From Acidimicrobiaceae bacterium (lineage in GTDB: Bacteria; Actinomycetota; Acidimicrobiia; Acidimicrobiales; RAAP-2): DNA of 53,210 bases. Positions 44,700 to 53,210 of this stretch are shown piece after piece; positions within the stretch are counted from its first letter, which is position 1, and each line of letters opens with the position of its first letter. The DNA lies in assembly GCA_003160635.1 (NCBI GenBank), contig PMLV01000212.1, forward strand, positions 1-53,210. Reading direction: 5' to 3'. The position numbers and the translations under genes are program-made. Under the pieces are notes generated by a model. It did not search any database, was not told where the DNA came from, and saw nothing but the letters and a program-made list of their open reading frames with translations.

Positions 44700-47600
44700 C
44701 GCGGAACGTCACGCGCTGGTTTCGTCGCGTGGGGACTCGCGTCCCACCCATGACCGACCCTGTCACGTTGAGGGGATCGGCGCCCGCGACGACCAGTTGT
44801 TCGCCGTCCGGTGATCGGCGATGGACCTTGAGAAGCTCCGCTGCCGCCTCGGGCAGCGCGTACTGCTCGCCGGAGAGACCGACGACGAACCGGCCGCCGA
44901 GAGCCAGCCCACGCGCTTCGAGCCGGCGCAACGCCCACACCACTTCGCGCCACGGGACGTGGAAGGATTCGCGGCTCCACACTTCCCACGCCACGACGCC
45001 CCACCGGGCCAGAAGCTGCCACGCCACGGCCTCGGCCAGCTCCTCGTTGGCGGGCAACGTGGTCTCGATCGCCAGTTCTTCATCCACCGGAAGGAGCGAC
45101 CAACGTCCCTCCCCGATGCCCGAACCGACGGGCGCCCGTCGACGGGCCAGTCCGGGGCGGGCCGGCCGTCCGGAGCCCGGTCGACCGTTGGGAGTCCGGT
45201 AGACCCGCGTGCGCCAACGATCGCGGGCCGAGAGCAGTGACCGTACGGCCGAGAACGCGTCCGCCGTCACGATGCCCCGGGCCACCAGATCCCACAGCCC
45301 TTCGTCCACTTCGGCCGGGAGACGGCCGGCCAATGCAGCCAGCTCGGGCCGGAAACAAGCACCGCGGGCACGCAGCGCGGCGAGGACGTCAGCGGGGGCA
45401 CCGACGTCGGGCTCGGGCGCCGCCACGCCCGCCCGCACGGCGCGCAGCATCCACGGCAGGTCCTCGCGGACGACGAAGGCCAGCGGAGTCGCCGGCGAGG
45501 GAGTACCGCTGCGACCGGCGCGTTCGGGTCGAGGGGTCAGGCGGCCCCACACGACCTCACCGGAGAGGCAGAGCTCGTCCAACCAACGGGCGTCGTAGCC
45601 GTCGACCCTTGCCGGCAGGATGTGGGCCTCCCATTCGGCCGCTGGCGCCTCAATGCCTTGGAGCTGTTCGAGCACCGCGAGCAGGCCGGCGCGCCCTTCG
45701 GCGCGGGTGGCCGGTGTGGCGTGCTGCCACCCGGCGAGAAAGCGGACGAAGTCTGCGATGGGAACGGGGTCGACGAGGCCGCGTCGGCGTTGCCGGCTGG
45801 CACCATGGAGGCGCACCAAGAGGTGACGCGCGCACCAGCGGCCGTCCGGGAGCTCGATGGCCGAACCCTGTGCCTCGAGGCGGGCCAAGGCGGTGCGCGC
45901 CCGTGCCGGCGTCACCGGCGCCCCCATCGGCGCCCCGGGCGGCAACGGCGCCGGCGACGTGAGCTCGGCCACCGAGACCGGTCCCGCCAGCTCGAGGTGG
46001 CCGCCGACGCATGCCGCCGCCGCCTCGTCATCGTCCTGCAGGGCGCCGGCGCGCTCCATCTGCTCCGTGGCCACCCAGCACTCCCCGAGGACCGTCGCAC
46101 GGCCGGCCGCGACCAGACTGTCGAACCACTCCGCCCACTCGGGGACCGGCCGACAGGCGACGAGCGAGAGCAGTAGATCGTGGAGCTCGTCGGGGTGGCG
46201 CGGCCGTGGGCGCACCTGCTCGAGGACGAGGGACACCGCCTCCGGGTCCAGCGCGTCCAATTCGCCGGCCGGGACGGGGAGGCCGTTGGGCCCGAGTGCA
46301 CCCAGGCCACGACGCAACGAGAGCGCCCTCGTCCGCCGCTCTTCGAGGGGTGCCCCGTCGAGGAACGTGAAGGGACGGCCGCTCAAGATCCCGTGCGAGA
46401 GCGGGGAGGGCTCCGACGACTCGACGGTATGCAGGGCGATGGCGCCCGACTCCACGTGGGACCACAGATCGACCAGGCCCTCCACGGAGAGGCCTTCGTG
46501 CAGGCAATCGTCGACCGTCTGGCGCACCAGCACGTGATCGGGCACCGTCACCGGGCCTGCTGCGGCATTCTCCTGGCAGGCGGCCAACGACGGCCATACG
46601 GCGGCGAGCAGGTCGTCCGCCTCCATCCGCTGGAGATGGATCGGTCGCCGCTTGCCACCCCGCTGCCGTGGAAGGACGAGGGCCCGGTTCAAGTTCCAGC
46701 GCCAGCGCGCCGCCAGCATGGGGTGGGGCAGCACGGCTTGGGTCAAGACCTCCGCCGCATCCTTGGAGCGGAGCATGGACGCCACGCTCGTGAGGGGAAA
46801 GCTGTGTTGGGGTCCGAGCGAGAGCACCACCGTGTCGTCGTCCGCGGCGGCCTGGAGCTCAAAGTCGAACGACACGCAGAAGCGCTTGCGCAGCGCCAGG
46901 CCGAGAGCGCGGTTGACCCGGCCGCCGAACGGCGCGTGCAGGATGAGTTGCGTCCCTTCGCTGTCGTCAAAGCAGCGCTCTACCACGATGCGCTGGCGGG
47001 TGGGCAGGTAGCCCAGCGCGGCCAGGCCGGCGGCACAGTACGCCACCACCTGTTGGGCGACGTCGTTGGCCACGCCGGCGCGTTCCCTCACCAGCCGGCG
47101 TGCCCCTTCCCCGTCCTGTGCCCGCAAGAGGGGCTCGAGCTCCGACCGCAGGTCGCTGACGGCCTGGGAGAGCTCGGTCGTACGCGCCGGCGCCTCACCC
47201 AGCCAGAAGGGCACCGAGGGCGGAAGGTCCCCGGCGTCGTAGACACGCACCGTGCCCACTTCGACCTTGGCCACCCGCCACGAATGCGTCCCCAGGAGGA
47301 AGATGTCCCCGGCCATCGCCTCGACCGCGAAGTCCTCGTGCACCGATCCGACCGTGACGCCCTCGGGGTCGAGCACGACGCGGTAATCGCCGGTCTCGGG
47401 AATCGCGCCGCCACTCGTCAACGCCGCGAGTCGCGCCCCTCGTCTGGCACGCAAGCGGCCATTGACCGCATCGTGATGGAGGTGCGCCCCCCGCCGGCCC
47501 CGCCCCGTCTCCACGCCCCAACTGGCGAGGGCCACCACGTCGTCGAAGTCCTTCCGGGGCATGTCGGCGTAGGGGGCGGCCTGGCGGGCCATCTGCCACA

Positions 47601-48954
47601 GCTCTTCGATCCCGCGCTCTTCGACCGCAGCCACTTCGGCCACGAGCTGCTGGGTGAGGACGTCGAGCGGGGCGATCGGAGGCTCGAGCATGTCGAGTCG
47701 CCCGTCCCGCACCGCGGCGAGCAGCGCGGTGCACTCGACCAACTCGTCCCGCGTCATGGGATAGAGGCGCCCGGCCGGGATGCCATCGCGCTGGTGATTG
47801 GCCCGCCCCACCCGTTGGAGAAAGGTCCCGATGGCGCGCGGCGACCCGATCTGGCAGACCAACTCCACGGGTCCGACGTCGATGCCCAGTTCCAATGACG
47901 CCGTGGCCACCAGCGCGCGCAGATCGCCGGCCCGTAGCCGGGTCTCGACGATGCGGCGACGGGCCGCCGAGAGACTCCCGTGATGCGCCGCCACGAGCAG
48001 TGAGGCATCGACGTCGTCGCCATGCCCCTCCGCGCCACCCAGGCGCTCTGCCAGTTGATGGGCCACGCGCTCGGCCATCTTTCGGGTGTTGACGAAGATC
48101 AGCGTCGTCCGGTGCTGACGCGTGTGGTCGGCGATGCGGTCGAGGATGTCCGAGAACTGCGCGCCGCTCGCCACCGCCTCCAGCTCGCTGTCGGGCAGCT
48201 CGATCGCCACGTTCAGCCGGCGGGCGTGGCCGCAGTCGACGATCACCGTCGGCGGACGGCCAGCATGCACCCCGGACAGCAGACGGGCCACGACGGCGAG
48301 CGGACGCTGCGTGGCCGAGAGCCCGATGCGTTGGAGGTGCCCGCCGCTCTCGGTGACCAGCCCGTCCAGACGCTCGAGGCTCAACGACAAGTGGCTGCCC
48401 CGCTTGTCCCTCGCCAGGGTGTGCACCTCGTCGATGATGACCGTGCGCACGCCGCGCAAGAGCGCGCGCGACGATGGCGCGGTGAGGAGCAGGTAGAGCG
48501 ACTCGGGCGTCGTGACAAGTATGTCCGGCGCGTTCTTGCGCATGGCGGCGCGCTCGGCGGCCGGAGTGTCGCCCGTGCGCACGGCAACGCGGAGTCCGGG
48601 GTCGGCGTACCCCATCCGCGCCGCCTCGGCCTTGATCTCGGCCAGTGGGACGTGGAGGTTCTCGTGCACGTCGACGGCGAGCGCACGTAGCGGTGAGACG
48701 TAGAGGACCTCGGGGAGCCCACCCGGACGAGACCCGGCCTCCGCCGCCCGGTAGGCGGCGTCGATGGCAACGAGGAATCCGGTCAGCGTCTTCCCGGTCC
48801 CGGTGGGCGAGGCCACCAGGACGTCCTTTCCCTGTGCGATATGTGGCCACGCCTCCGCCTGCGGCGCGGTCGGCCCGTCGGGAAAGCGGTGGGCGAACCA
48901 GGCCGCCACCGCCGGATGAAATGTGTCGAGCATCTCGGCGGCCGCGGCGGTCAT
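44665..48954 (-). CDS. lhr: Lhr-type ATP-dependent DNA helicase
   Basis: Superfamily 2 helicase of 1429 residues, the length of bacterial Lhr. Walker A is ASPTGTGKTLTGFL (about residue 50), the Walker B DEVH box is VIIDEVHTLARDKRGSH (about 170), motif III is GLSATQRPL, and motifs V-VI are ATASLELGIDVG and RVGRANHQ. A winged-helix plus Lhr core domain and the long C-terminal Lhr-specific domain follow. Lhr unwinds DNA:RNA hybrids and is DNA-damage linked in mycobacteria. It overlaps pxpA, but functional linkage is unlikely. Confidence 0.93.
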   Translation of the reverse strand: MTAAAAEMLDTFHPAVAAWFAHRFPDGPTAPQAEAWPHIAQGKDVLVASPTGTGKTLTGFLVAIDAAYRAAEAGSRPGGLPEVLYVSPLRALAVDVHENLHVPLAEIKAEAARMGYADPGLRVAVRTGDTPAAERAAMRKNAPDILVTTPESLYLLLTAPSSRALLRGVRTVIIDEVHTLARDKRGSHLSLSLERLDGLVTESGGHLQRIGLSATQRPLAVVARLLSGVHAGRPPTVIVDCGHARRLNVAIELPDSELEAVASGAQFSDILDRIADHTRQHRTTLIFVNTRKMAERVAHQLAERLGGAEGHGDDVDASLLVAAHHGSLSAARRRIVETRLRAGDLRALVATASLELGIDVGPVELVCQIGSPRAIGTFLQRVGRANHQRDGIPAGRLYPMTRDELVECTALLAAVRDGRLDMLEPPIAPLDVLTQQLVAEVAAVEERGIEELWQMARQAAPYADMPRKDFDDVVALASWGVETGRGRRGAHLHHDAVNGRLRARRGARLAALTSGGAIPETGDYRVVLDPEGVTVGSVHEDFAVEAMAGDIFLLGTHSWRVAKVEVGTVRVYDAGDLPPSVPFWLGEAPARTTELSQAVSDLRSELEPLLRAQDGEGARRLVRERAGVANDVAQQVVAYCAAGLAALGYLPTRQRIVVERCFDDSEGTQLILHAPFGGRVNRALGLALRKRFCVSFDFELQAAADDDTVVLSLGPQHSFPLTSVASMLRSKDAAEVLTQAVLPHPMLAARWRWNLNRALVLPRQRGGKRRPIHLQRMEADDLLAAVWPSLAACQENAAAGPVTVPDHVLVRQTVDDCLHEGLSVEGLVDLWSHVESGAIALHTVESSEPSPLSHGILSGRPFTFLDGAPLEERRTRALSLRRGLGALGPNGLPVPAGELDALDPEAVSLVLEQVRPRPRHPDELHDLLLSLVACRPVPEWAEWFDSLVAAGRATVLGECWVATEQMERAGALQDDDEAAAACVGGHLELAGPVSVAELTSPAPLPPGAPMGAPVTPARARTALARLEAQGSAIELPDGRWCARHLLVRLHGASRQRRRGLVDPVPIADFVRFLAGWQHATPATRAEGRAGLLAVLEQLQGIEAPAAEWEAHILPARVDGYDARWLDELCLSGEVVWGRLTPRPERAGRSGTPSPATPLAFVVREDLPWMLRAVRAGVAAPEPDVGAPADVLAALRARGACFRPELAALAGRLPAEVDEGLWDLVARGIVTADAFSAVRSLLSARDRWRTRVYRTPNGRPGSGRPARPGLARRRAPVGSGIGEGRWSLLPVDEELAIETTLPANEELAEAVAWQLLARWGVVAWEVWSRESFHVPWREVVWALRRLEARGLALGGRFVVGLSGEQYALPEAAAELLKVHRRSPDGEQLVVAGADPLNVTGSVMGGTRVPTRRNQRVTFRDGVVVDDLRAG

Positions 48955-49009
48955 CCCTCTATTTCACCAGGATGCTGTGACAGGCGTGCGCGGCCTCCGC
49001 CGAGGCGAC

Positions 49010-49813
49010 TCAGAACGGGCGGCGCCCCCAGGCGGCGATCATCGGCGGCTGGGTGAGATCGAGTCTCCCGGCGGCGACGTTGGCCAGGTGGAGCTCGATT
49101 TCCTCGGGTGTGGCGATGCCGTTCTCGATCAACTGGCCGGCGATGATGTGGATGGTTGCCGTCTCCAGCCGGGCACAGGCCGGATGGGCCACGGGGAACG
49201 AGGCATCGGCCCTGACGTCGGACAACCCCGCCTCCCGGAGGAGTCGCGGCAAGGTGCGCCCGTACGCCAGATCCGCCCCCCGGGCGGCCATGAGCGCCCG
49301 GAAGCCGCTCCGCAACCGGTTGGCGAGCTCCTGTTCGGGTCCCCGCACCTCCAGGGCGCTGAGCGGCTGCAGCGCCGGGTCGGCGTCCTCCACGAACAGC
49401 CAGCCCCCGGGGCGCAGGACTCCCACCATGGCCTCCAGCGCCGTCGCCCGCTCCCGTATGTGGACCAGCACGAGGCGGGCGTGCACCAGGTCGAACTGGC
49501 CTTCGGGGGGAGGGTCGAGAGCCGCATCGTGGGCGCGCACCTCAACCTGCGGGCTCGTCTGGTCCGCGGCCCCGCTGGCCCACGTCACATCGATGTCGGT
49601 GGCCAGGACGTGCCCGTGCGTGCCCACTTTTGCGGCCAACCACCCCACCACCGAGGTACCACCCGCCCCCACCTCCCAGCAGCGCCAGCCCGGGGCGATG
49701 CCGAGTCGCTCGATGTGGGCGAAGGTGGACGGGTCGAAGAGCTCGACGAATGCGGCAAAGCGTTCGGCCGCGGCGTTCGAGGCGTTCGAGAGGAGGTAAC
49801 GGTTCTCCGTCAT
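49010..49813 (-). CDS. Class I SAM-dependent methyltransferase
   Basis: Protein of 267 residues with motif I variant CWEVGAGGTSVVGWLAAKVG (about residues 43-62), VLATDID after beta-2, and FDLVHARLVLVHI as the post-motif. The C-terminal half is the usual lid. The motif GAGGTSV instead of the typical GxGxG is slightly unusual. Its start overlaps the stop of the patatin-like gene (ATGA), so it is the third gene of a small operon. Substrate unknown; similar proteins methylate small natural products or quinones. Confidence 0.85.
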   Translation of the reverse strand: MTENRYLLSNASNAAAERFAAFVELFDPSTFAHIERLGIAPGWRCWEVGAGGTSVVGWLAAKVGTHGHVLATDIDVTWASGAADQTSPQVEVRAHDAALDPPPEGQFDLVHARLVLVHIRERATALEAMVGVLRPGGWLFVEDADPALQPLSALEVRGPEQELANRLRSGFRALMAARGADLAYGRTLPRLLREAGLSDVRADASFPVAHPACARLETATIHIIAGQLIENGIATPEEIELHLANVAAGRLDLTQPPMIAAWGRRPF

Positions 49814-50949
49814 CGGCCCGGGGCCGGGGCTGTGTTGGTGCCCGGGGCCGGGGCTGTGTTGGTGCCCGGGGCCGGGGCGGTGTTGGTGCCCGGGGTCGGG
49901 GCGGCGTTGGTGCCCGGGGTCGGGGCGGCAACCCGGTCAGGGGTCAGATCCTGCGAAGTCCCGGCATACCGGTCCAGGACCTCCGCCACCTCGGACCGGC
50001 CCTCCTCGATGAGTTCGGCCGTGGCCGAGAAGTCCCGGTATTGGGCCGACGGTTCTCCGCCGCCGCTGAAGACCACGACCTCGACCCCCAGAGGGAGCAT
50101 CGACAACTCGCGCACGAAACGGGCGTGCACCGCCACGAAGAACGCCGTCAGGGCCGCTTCGGCCGGACGTTTCGGCAAGGGTGGGTGATAGTGCAGGGGT
50201 CCGCAGAGCAAGACATAGATCCTTGTGCACCCCGCCGCCATGGCCCGGCTGATCGGCACATTGTTGACGACTCCGCCATCAACGAGGACATCGCCATCGA
50301 TGATCACCGGGGGGAATATGGACGGAATTGCCGACGACGCCAGAATCGCCTCGACGGCGCGGCCGTGGGCGATCCAGCGTTCCCGTCCATCGGTCATCGA
50401 GGTGGTCACGACTTCGAACGGGATCGTGGTGTCCTGCAGGTTCTCGAAGTCGATGCCCGCCTCGATGATGGCGCGAAGCCCGGAGTTGGAGTGGACCGAC
50501 GCCCGTTTCTGGAGAAAGGCCCATGGGCCGTCCAGCGCGGAACGGGGGAAGATGTCCGTCCCCTTCACTCCCCTCCAGATTGTCGCCATCCGCTCGATGC
50601 CCTCTGGCGTGGGGTTGCCGGCATAGACCGCACCGTTGATCGCCCCCACCGAGGCGCCGAACACCCGGTCGGCGCGGATCCCTCTTTCGACCAGCTCCCC
50701 CAACATGCCGACTTGGACCGCGCCCCTGCTCCCACCCCCCGCCAGGACGAACGCCGTCTTGTGGGCGGGAGGCGGCGCGGCGTTGCGGAAACGGAGGGCC
50801 CGCGCTGTCTCGAGATGGGGGCGCACGCGGCTCCACCAAGAGGAGTGGGACGTCGAACCGGGGACCGGCGCCGGTGTGGTCGGGGTGACCGCTGAGACCG
50901 CCGAACCGTTGTCCCGGACCAATCCGAAGTCCTCGCGGTCATCGCTCAT
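49810..50949 (-). CDS. Patatin-like phospholipase
   Basis: Lipid acyl hydrolase of 379 residues. The oxyanion loop is GGGSRGAVQVG (about residue 52), the nucleophile elbow is GASVGAINGAVYAG (about 80), and the catalytic aspartate lies in DGGVVNNVP (about 210). The last 38 residues are a Pro/Thr/Asn repeat (APTPGTNx and APAPGTNT units) encoded by 24-bp tandem repeats. It starts overlapping the small membrane protein gene and ends overlapping the methyltransferase gene. Acts on phospholipids or other acyl esters, location uncertain because no signal peptide is seen. Confidence 0.9.
   Translation of the reverse strand: MSDDREDFGLVRDNGSAVSAVTPTTPAPVPGSTSHSSWWSRVRPHLETARALRFRNAAPPPAHKTAFVLAGGGSRGAVQVGMLGELVERGIRADRVFGASVGAINGAVYAGNPTPEGIERMATIWRGVKGTDIFPRSALDGPWAFLQKRASVHSNSGLRAIIEAGIDFENLQDTTIPFEVVTTSMTDGRERWIAHGRAVEAILASSAIPSIFPPVIIDGDVLVDGGVVNNVPISRAMAAGCTRIYVLLCGPLHYHPPLPKRPAEAALTAFFVAVHARFVRELSMLPLGVEVVVFSGGGEPSAQYRDFSATAELIEEGRSEVAEVLDRYAGTSQDLTPDRVAAPTPGTNAAPTPGTNTAPAPGTNTAPAPGTNTAPAPGR
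49816..49930. repeat. 24-bp tandem repeats inside the patatin-like gene
   Basis: About four and a half copies of a 24-base unit related to GGTGCCCGGGGCCGGGGC plus TGTGTT. They encode eight-residue APAPGTNT-type repeats at the C-terminus of the lipase. The units are nearly identical, so copy number may vary between strains. Confidence 0.8.
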
Positions 50950-51173
50950 GGCTGCGGAGCGGGAGGGAGGTCACCTTCTCCGCCAGCTGACCTTTCTTCC
51001 TGACGCTGCCTCCATGCCGCCCGGCCCATGCGGTCCCTGCGGATGGCCCACGTCAGGGTGATCACGATCAGAACGACCAGCGCCACCACGAAGATCCCGA
51101 AAATGACTCCAAACGCCACATTCGACGCCAGCAGTGAGGCATGCAGTGTGAGGGGCGTGAGGGCAGCAGCCAT
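50946..51173 (-). CDS. Small single-helix membrane protein
   Basis: Protein of 75 residues with one long hydrophobic helix (FGVIFGIFVVALVVLIVITL, about residues 20-40) followed by a basic stretch (RRDRMGRAAWRQRQEE), so the C-terminus is probably cytoplasmic. ATG at 51173 is preferred to a longer frame. Its stop overlaps the start of the patatin-like gene (ATGA), making it the first gene of that operon. No family is recognised; it may anchor or regulate the lipase. Confidence 0.7.
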   Translation of the reverse strand: MAAALTPLTLHASLLASNVAFGVIFGIFVVALVVLIVITLTWAIRRDRMGRAAWRQRQEERSAGGEGDLPPAPQP

Positions 51174-51273
51174 GGCACCAGTCAGGGTAGAGGAGACGAA
51201 GAGGCTTTGGGTACGGCCCCTCCGCGTGCGGGCCACGCCCGGCGCGATACACCCCTCCGGCACACTTCTTCAG

Positions 51274-52236
51274 ATGGTTCTCGTCACACCCCAACAGGCA
51301 GCCATGACCGGGCCCGCCCCCCGGATCCCGCGTGCGCCCTCGTCATCGCGCGACGGCGACGCCGACTTCGGCGCGGTCCAGCCCGGCGACAGCGGGTTCG
51401 GCGCTGGAACGACGGCCGCACGTGACGAGGTCCTGGCCCTGCTGCGGGAGGGCTCGGAGCGGCGGCCACGTTTCCACCCCGGATTGGCAGGCGGCTTGCG
51501 CGCCTGGCTGGAGGACGGGGCGAGCGAACTCGTCCGCGCCCGCGGTGAGGATGCGCCACCTCTCTTCCTCGGACCCCGCCTGTTGTGGAGCGGAGGGGGG
51601 TCGTCGGGCGATCTGTCCGGGCGCGACCCCGACCCCTATCCGATGCAGTTGGTCCAGTCGTGTCTGGTCCGGTCCCTCTTCAGACAGATAGTGACGACGG
51701 GTCGGGTCGGGGATCCGATGTCCGACGCACTCGACGCGCTGCGCGTCGACCCGAATCGTCGCGACATGGTGCGGCACATCGAGGAGTTGGACGGGGAACG
51801 GCGTGCGACGCTCGCAGCCGCGCTGACCACCCACGTCACGCACTTGATCAACCTCACGCCGCGGTTTGCCCCCGGTTGGTTGCCGCGTACCGACGACCGG
51901 GTGGCCATTCCGTTGGCGGGTGGCCGGGTCGTGTTGTGCGGCGTCTTCGATCTGCTGGTAGGAGCTCCACTTCCGGGGACTGCCACGCTGTGCGCGATGG
52001 GCCTCACGACCGGTGGACGTTGGGCTCAGGCGCGGATGGCGCTGCACTACCTCGCTCTCCTCGAGACGCTGCGGAGCGGCACCCCACCGTTTCGCGTCGC
52101 CCTCCTCCACTCAGCAGTTGGTCGCTACGGCGTCGAGGACGTTCTCGAAGAGCATCTCCGTGCCGTCGTGTCCCACGTCGTGGCCCGCCTCACCAGCCTC
52201 GCTCGTGAAGGCCGTGAGGGAGGGATCGATGGCTGA
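51274..52236 (+). CDS. Uncharacterised protein, possibly degenerate PD-(D/E)XK fold
   Basis: Protein of about 320 residues (ATG 51274; ATG 51304 is possible). The N-terminal 40 residues are disordered. The C-terminal half has a pattern like RecB/Cas4-type nucleases: VVLCGVFDLLVGAPLPGTAT, then a strand AMGLTTGG, then helices ARMALHYLALLETLRSGTPP and FRVALLH. The second acidic residue and lysine of the nuclease motif appear to be replaced, so catalysis is doubtful. It overlaps the next gene by eight bases. Role unknown. Confidence 0.65.
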   Translation: MVLVTPQQAAMTGPAPRIPRAPSSSRDGDADFGAVQPGDSGFGAGTTAARDEVLALLREGSERRPRFHPGLAGGLRAWLEDGASELVRARGEDAPPLFLGPRLLWSGGGSSGDLSGRDPDPYPMQLVQSCLVRSLFRQIVTTGRVGDPMSDALDALRVDPNRRDMVRHIEELDGERRATLAAALTTHVTHLINLTPRFAPGWLPRTDDRVAIPLAGGRVVLCGVFDLLVGAPLPGTATLCAMGLTTGGRWAQARMALHYLALLETLRSGTPPFRVALLHSAVGRYGVEDVLEEHLRAVVSHVVARLTSLAREGREGGIDG

Positions 52237-53104
52237 GAACTGGCCGGCGCCGACACTCACGGCCGCGCTCCTCGGCCCGCTCGACAGGCGCATCGTCGAG
52301 GACCGAGCCTCGGTGATCGAAGCAACCATGAGCATCCCGCGCGCGTTGGCTGACCTTGCGGTGCCGCGACTCGGTGGGACCTCGTTCCGTTTGACCGACC
52401 ATCATGTGCGCGTCGCGCTGGCGCCGCACGATGACGCGACCGCGGTGATCCCCTTCGCCTGGTCACCGCGCACGGCCCGGCGTGCCCTCGGGTTGGCGGC
52501 CGTGCGCGCGGTCGTGGCCGGAGAGGCCAGGTCACCGGTGGACGGGACACGGCGCGCGGTGTCCGACGCACTGCGCTCGGTAAGAGACGGGGAGCGATCC
52601 GCAGCGTCCATGGACCGATGGCTCGCCGGCTTGCCGGCGGCGGGTTTGGCCGCGGTCGAAGCCGACGCCGTGACGTGGGCGACCCGCCTGTGGTGCGCAC
52701 TGGAATGGACTGCCTTCGAGGAGGGTCCCCTCATCGGACGGGACCGTTGGTGGAACAGCCCGCACTCCTCCCTTCTCGCCATCCGCAACCGGGCCGAGGT
52801 TCGTTCGGTCGCGCACGACAGCGAGGGCCACCCCTTCTCGGTCCACCTGGTGGTCCTGGGTGGTCGGCGGCGCGCCACGGTCAGATCCGAACTGAGCGTG
52901 GTGGCCATGGTGGAAGCGTTGCAGGCACCGCGCTCGCTCCCACCTGGTCGCATCGTGGGGTGGTGGCCGGACTCGGGTCACATGGTCACGGTCGACGTCG
53001 ATCGGACTTCGGTGGCCGAAGGGGTGGCCACAGTTGCCCGCACCCTGGCCCGGACGGAGGGCGCTCCCGCCCCTTTAGAGGTGGTCACGAGGGCTGCGGC
53101 CTGA
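52229..53104 (+). CDS. Uncharacterised protein
   Basis: Protein of 291 residues beginning with ATG at 52229 inside the end of the upstream gene, so the two are translationally coupled. It is mostly predicted alpha/beta, with WCALEWTAFEEGPLIGRDRW in the middle and a C-terminal segment WWPDSGHMVTVDVDRTSVAE. No membrane helix, signal peptide or known motif is recognised. Together with its partner it sits directly before typA. The pair may act as one complex. Confidence 0.7.
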   Translation: MAENWPAPTLTAALLGPLDRRIVEDRASVIEATMSIPRALADLAVPRLGGTSFRLTDHHVRVALAPHDDATAVIPFAWSPRTARRALGLAAVRAVVAGEARSPVDGTRRAVSDALRSVRDGERSAASMDRWLAGLPAAGLAAVEADAVTWATRLWCALEWTAFEEGPLIGRDRWWNSPHSSLLAIRNRAEVRSVAHDSEGHPFSVHLVVLGGRRRATVRSELSVVAMVEALQAPRSLPPGRIVGWWPDSGHMVTVDVDRTSVAEGVATVARTLARTEGAPAPLEVVTRAAA

Positions 53105-53139
53105 GACCCCCCTGACCTCGCCTATCGTTGTAGTCCCCC

Positions 53140-53210
<71 letters not shown>

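Overview
The window is GC-rich DNA with Shine-Dalgarno-led genes. A DUF2510 remnant, an F420-type luciferase-like oxidoreductase, a cytochrome P450, an ECF56-like sigma factor with a SnoaL tail and a long Lhr helicase all point to an actinobacterium. Something near the Acidimicrobiia would fit, but that is inference and no marker gene here fixes the taxon.

Left part (1-11.9 kb). A SigG-type ECF sigma factor faces away from an MFS drug exporter and a short-chain dehydrogenase. A PadR repressor with a MacB-like ATPase follows, then a second operon of one ATPase and two very large FtsX-like permeases. The promoters of both operons carry the same small palindrome at the -10 region, so PadR probably controls both. 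A 14-bp hairpin closes the module.

Middle part (about 12-34 kb), an accessory island. It starts with an HNH endonuclease gene carrying an apparent one-base frameshift, an orphan methyltransferase and a SHOCT-domain protein. A complete class 1 DISARM anti-phage system follows on the minus strand: drmD, drmMI, drmA, drmB, drmC. All junctions are 4-nt start/stop overlaps. The same kind of overlap joins drmD to an unrecognised 90-codon ORF upstream, which is preceded by a ribbon-helix-helix gene. The divergent intergenic region in front of that gene holds a perfect 8-4-8 palindrome and further copies of its half-site. Two small genes (a DUF6941-like protein and a membrane protein) read the other way. 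To the right are signs of mobile-element turnover: a tRNA-Thr 5' half, six 15-bp tandem repeats, a broken MerR-type metal regulator overlapping a 22-residue peptide with nine cysteines, a CIRCE-like inverted repeat, 12-bp direct repeats and a tRNA-Ser 5' half interrupted at the anticodon loop. No integrase is visible in the window.

Right part (34-53 kb), apparently core chromosome. It holds a Coq4-like protein, a P450 and luciferase-like oxidoreductase pair, a DUF2510 pseudogene, an intergenic block rich in hairpins, a Nudix hydrolase divergent from a CYTH-CHAD protein, an EthD protein, a TauE/SafE exporter, and the 5-oxoprolinase genes (pxpA and a fused pxpB-pxpC) behind an Lhr helicase. Next come a three-gene operon (membrane peptide, patatin-like lipase, methyltransferase), two uncharacterised overlapping genes, and the first 71 bases of the translational GTPase typA at the window edge.
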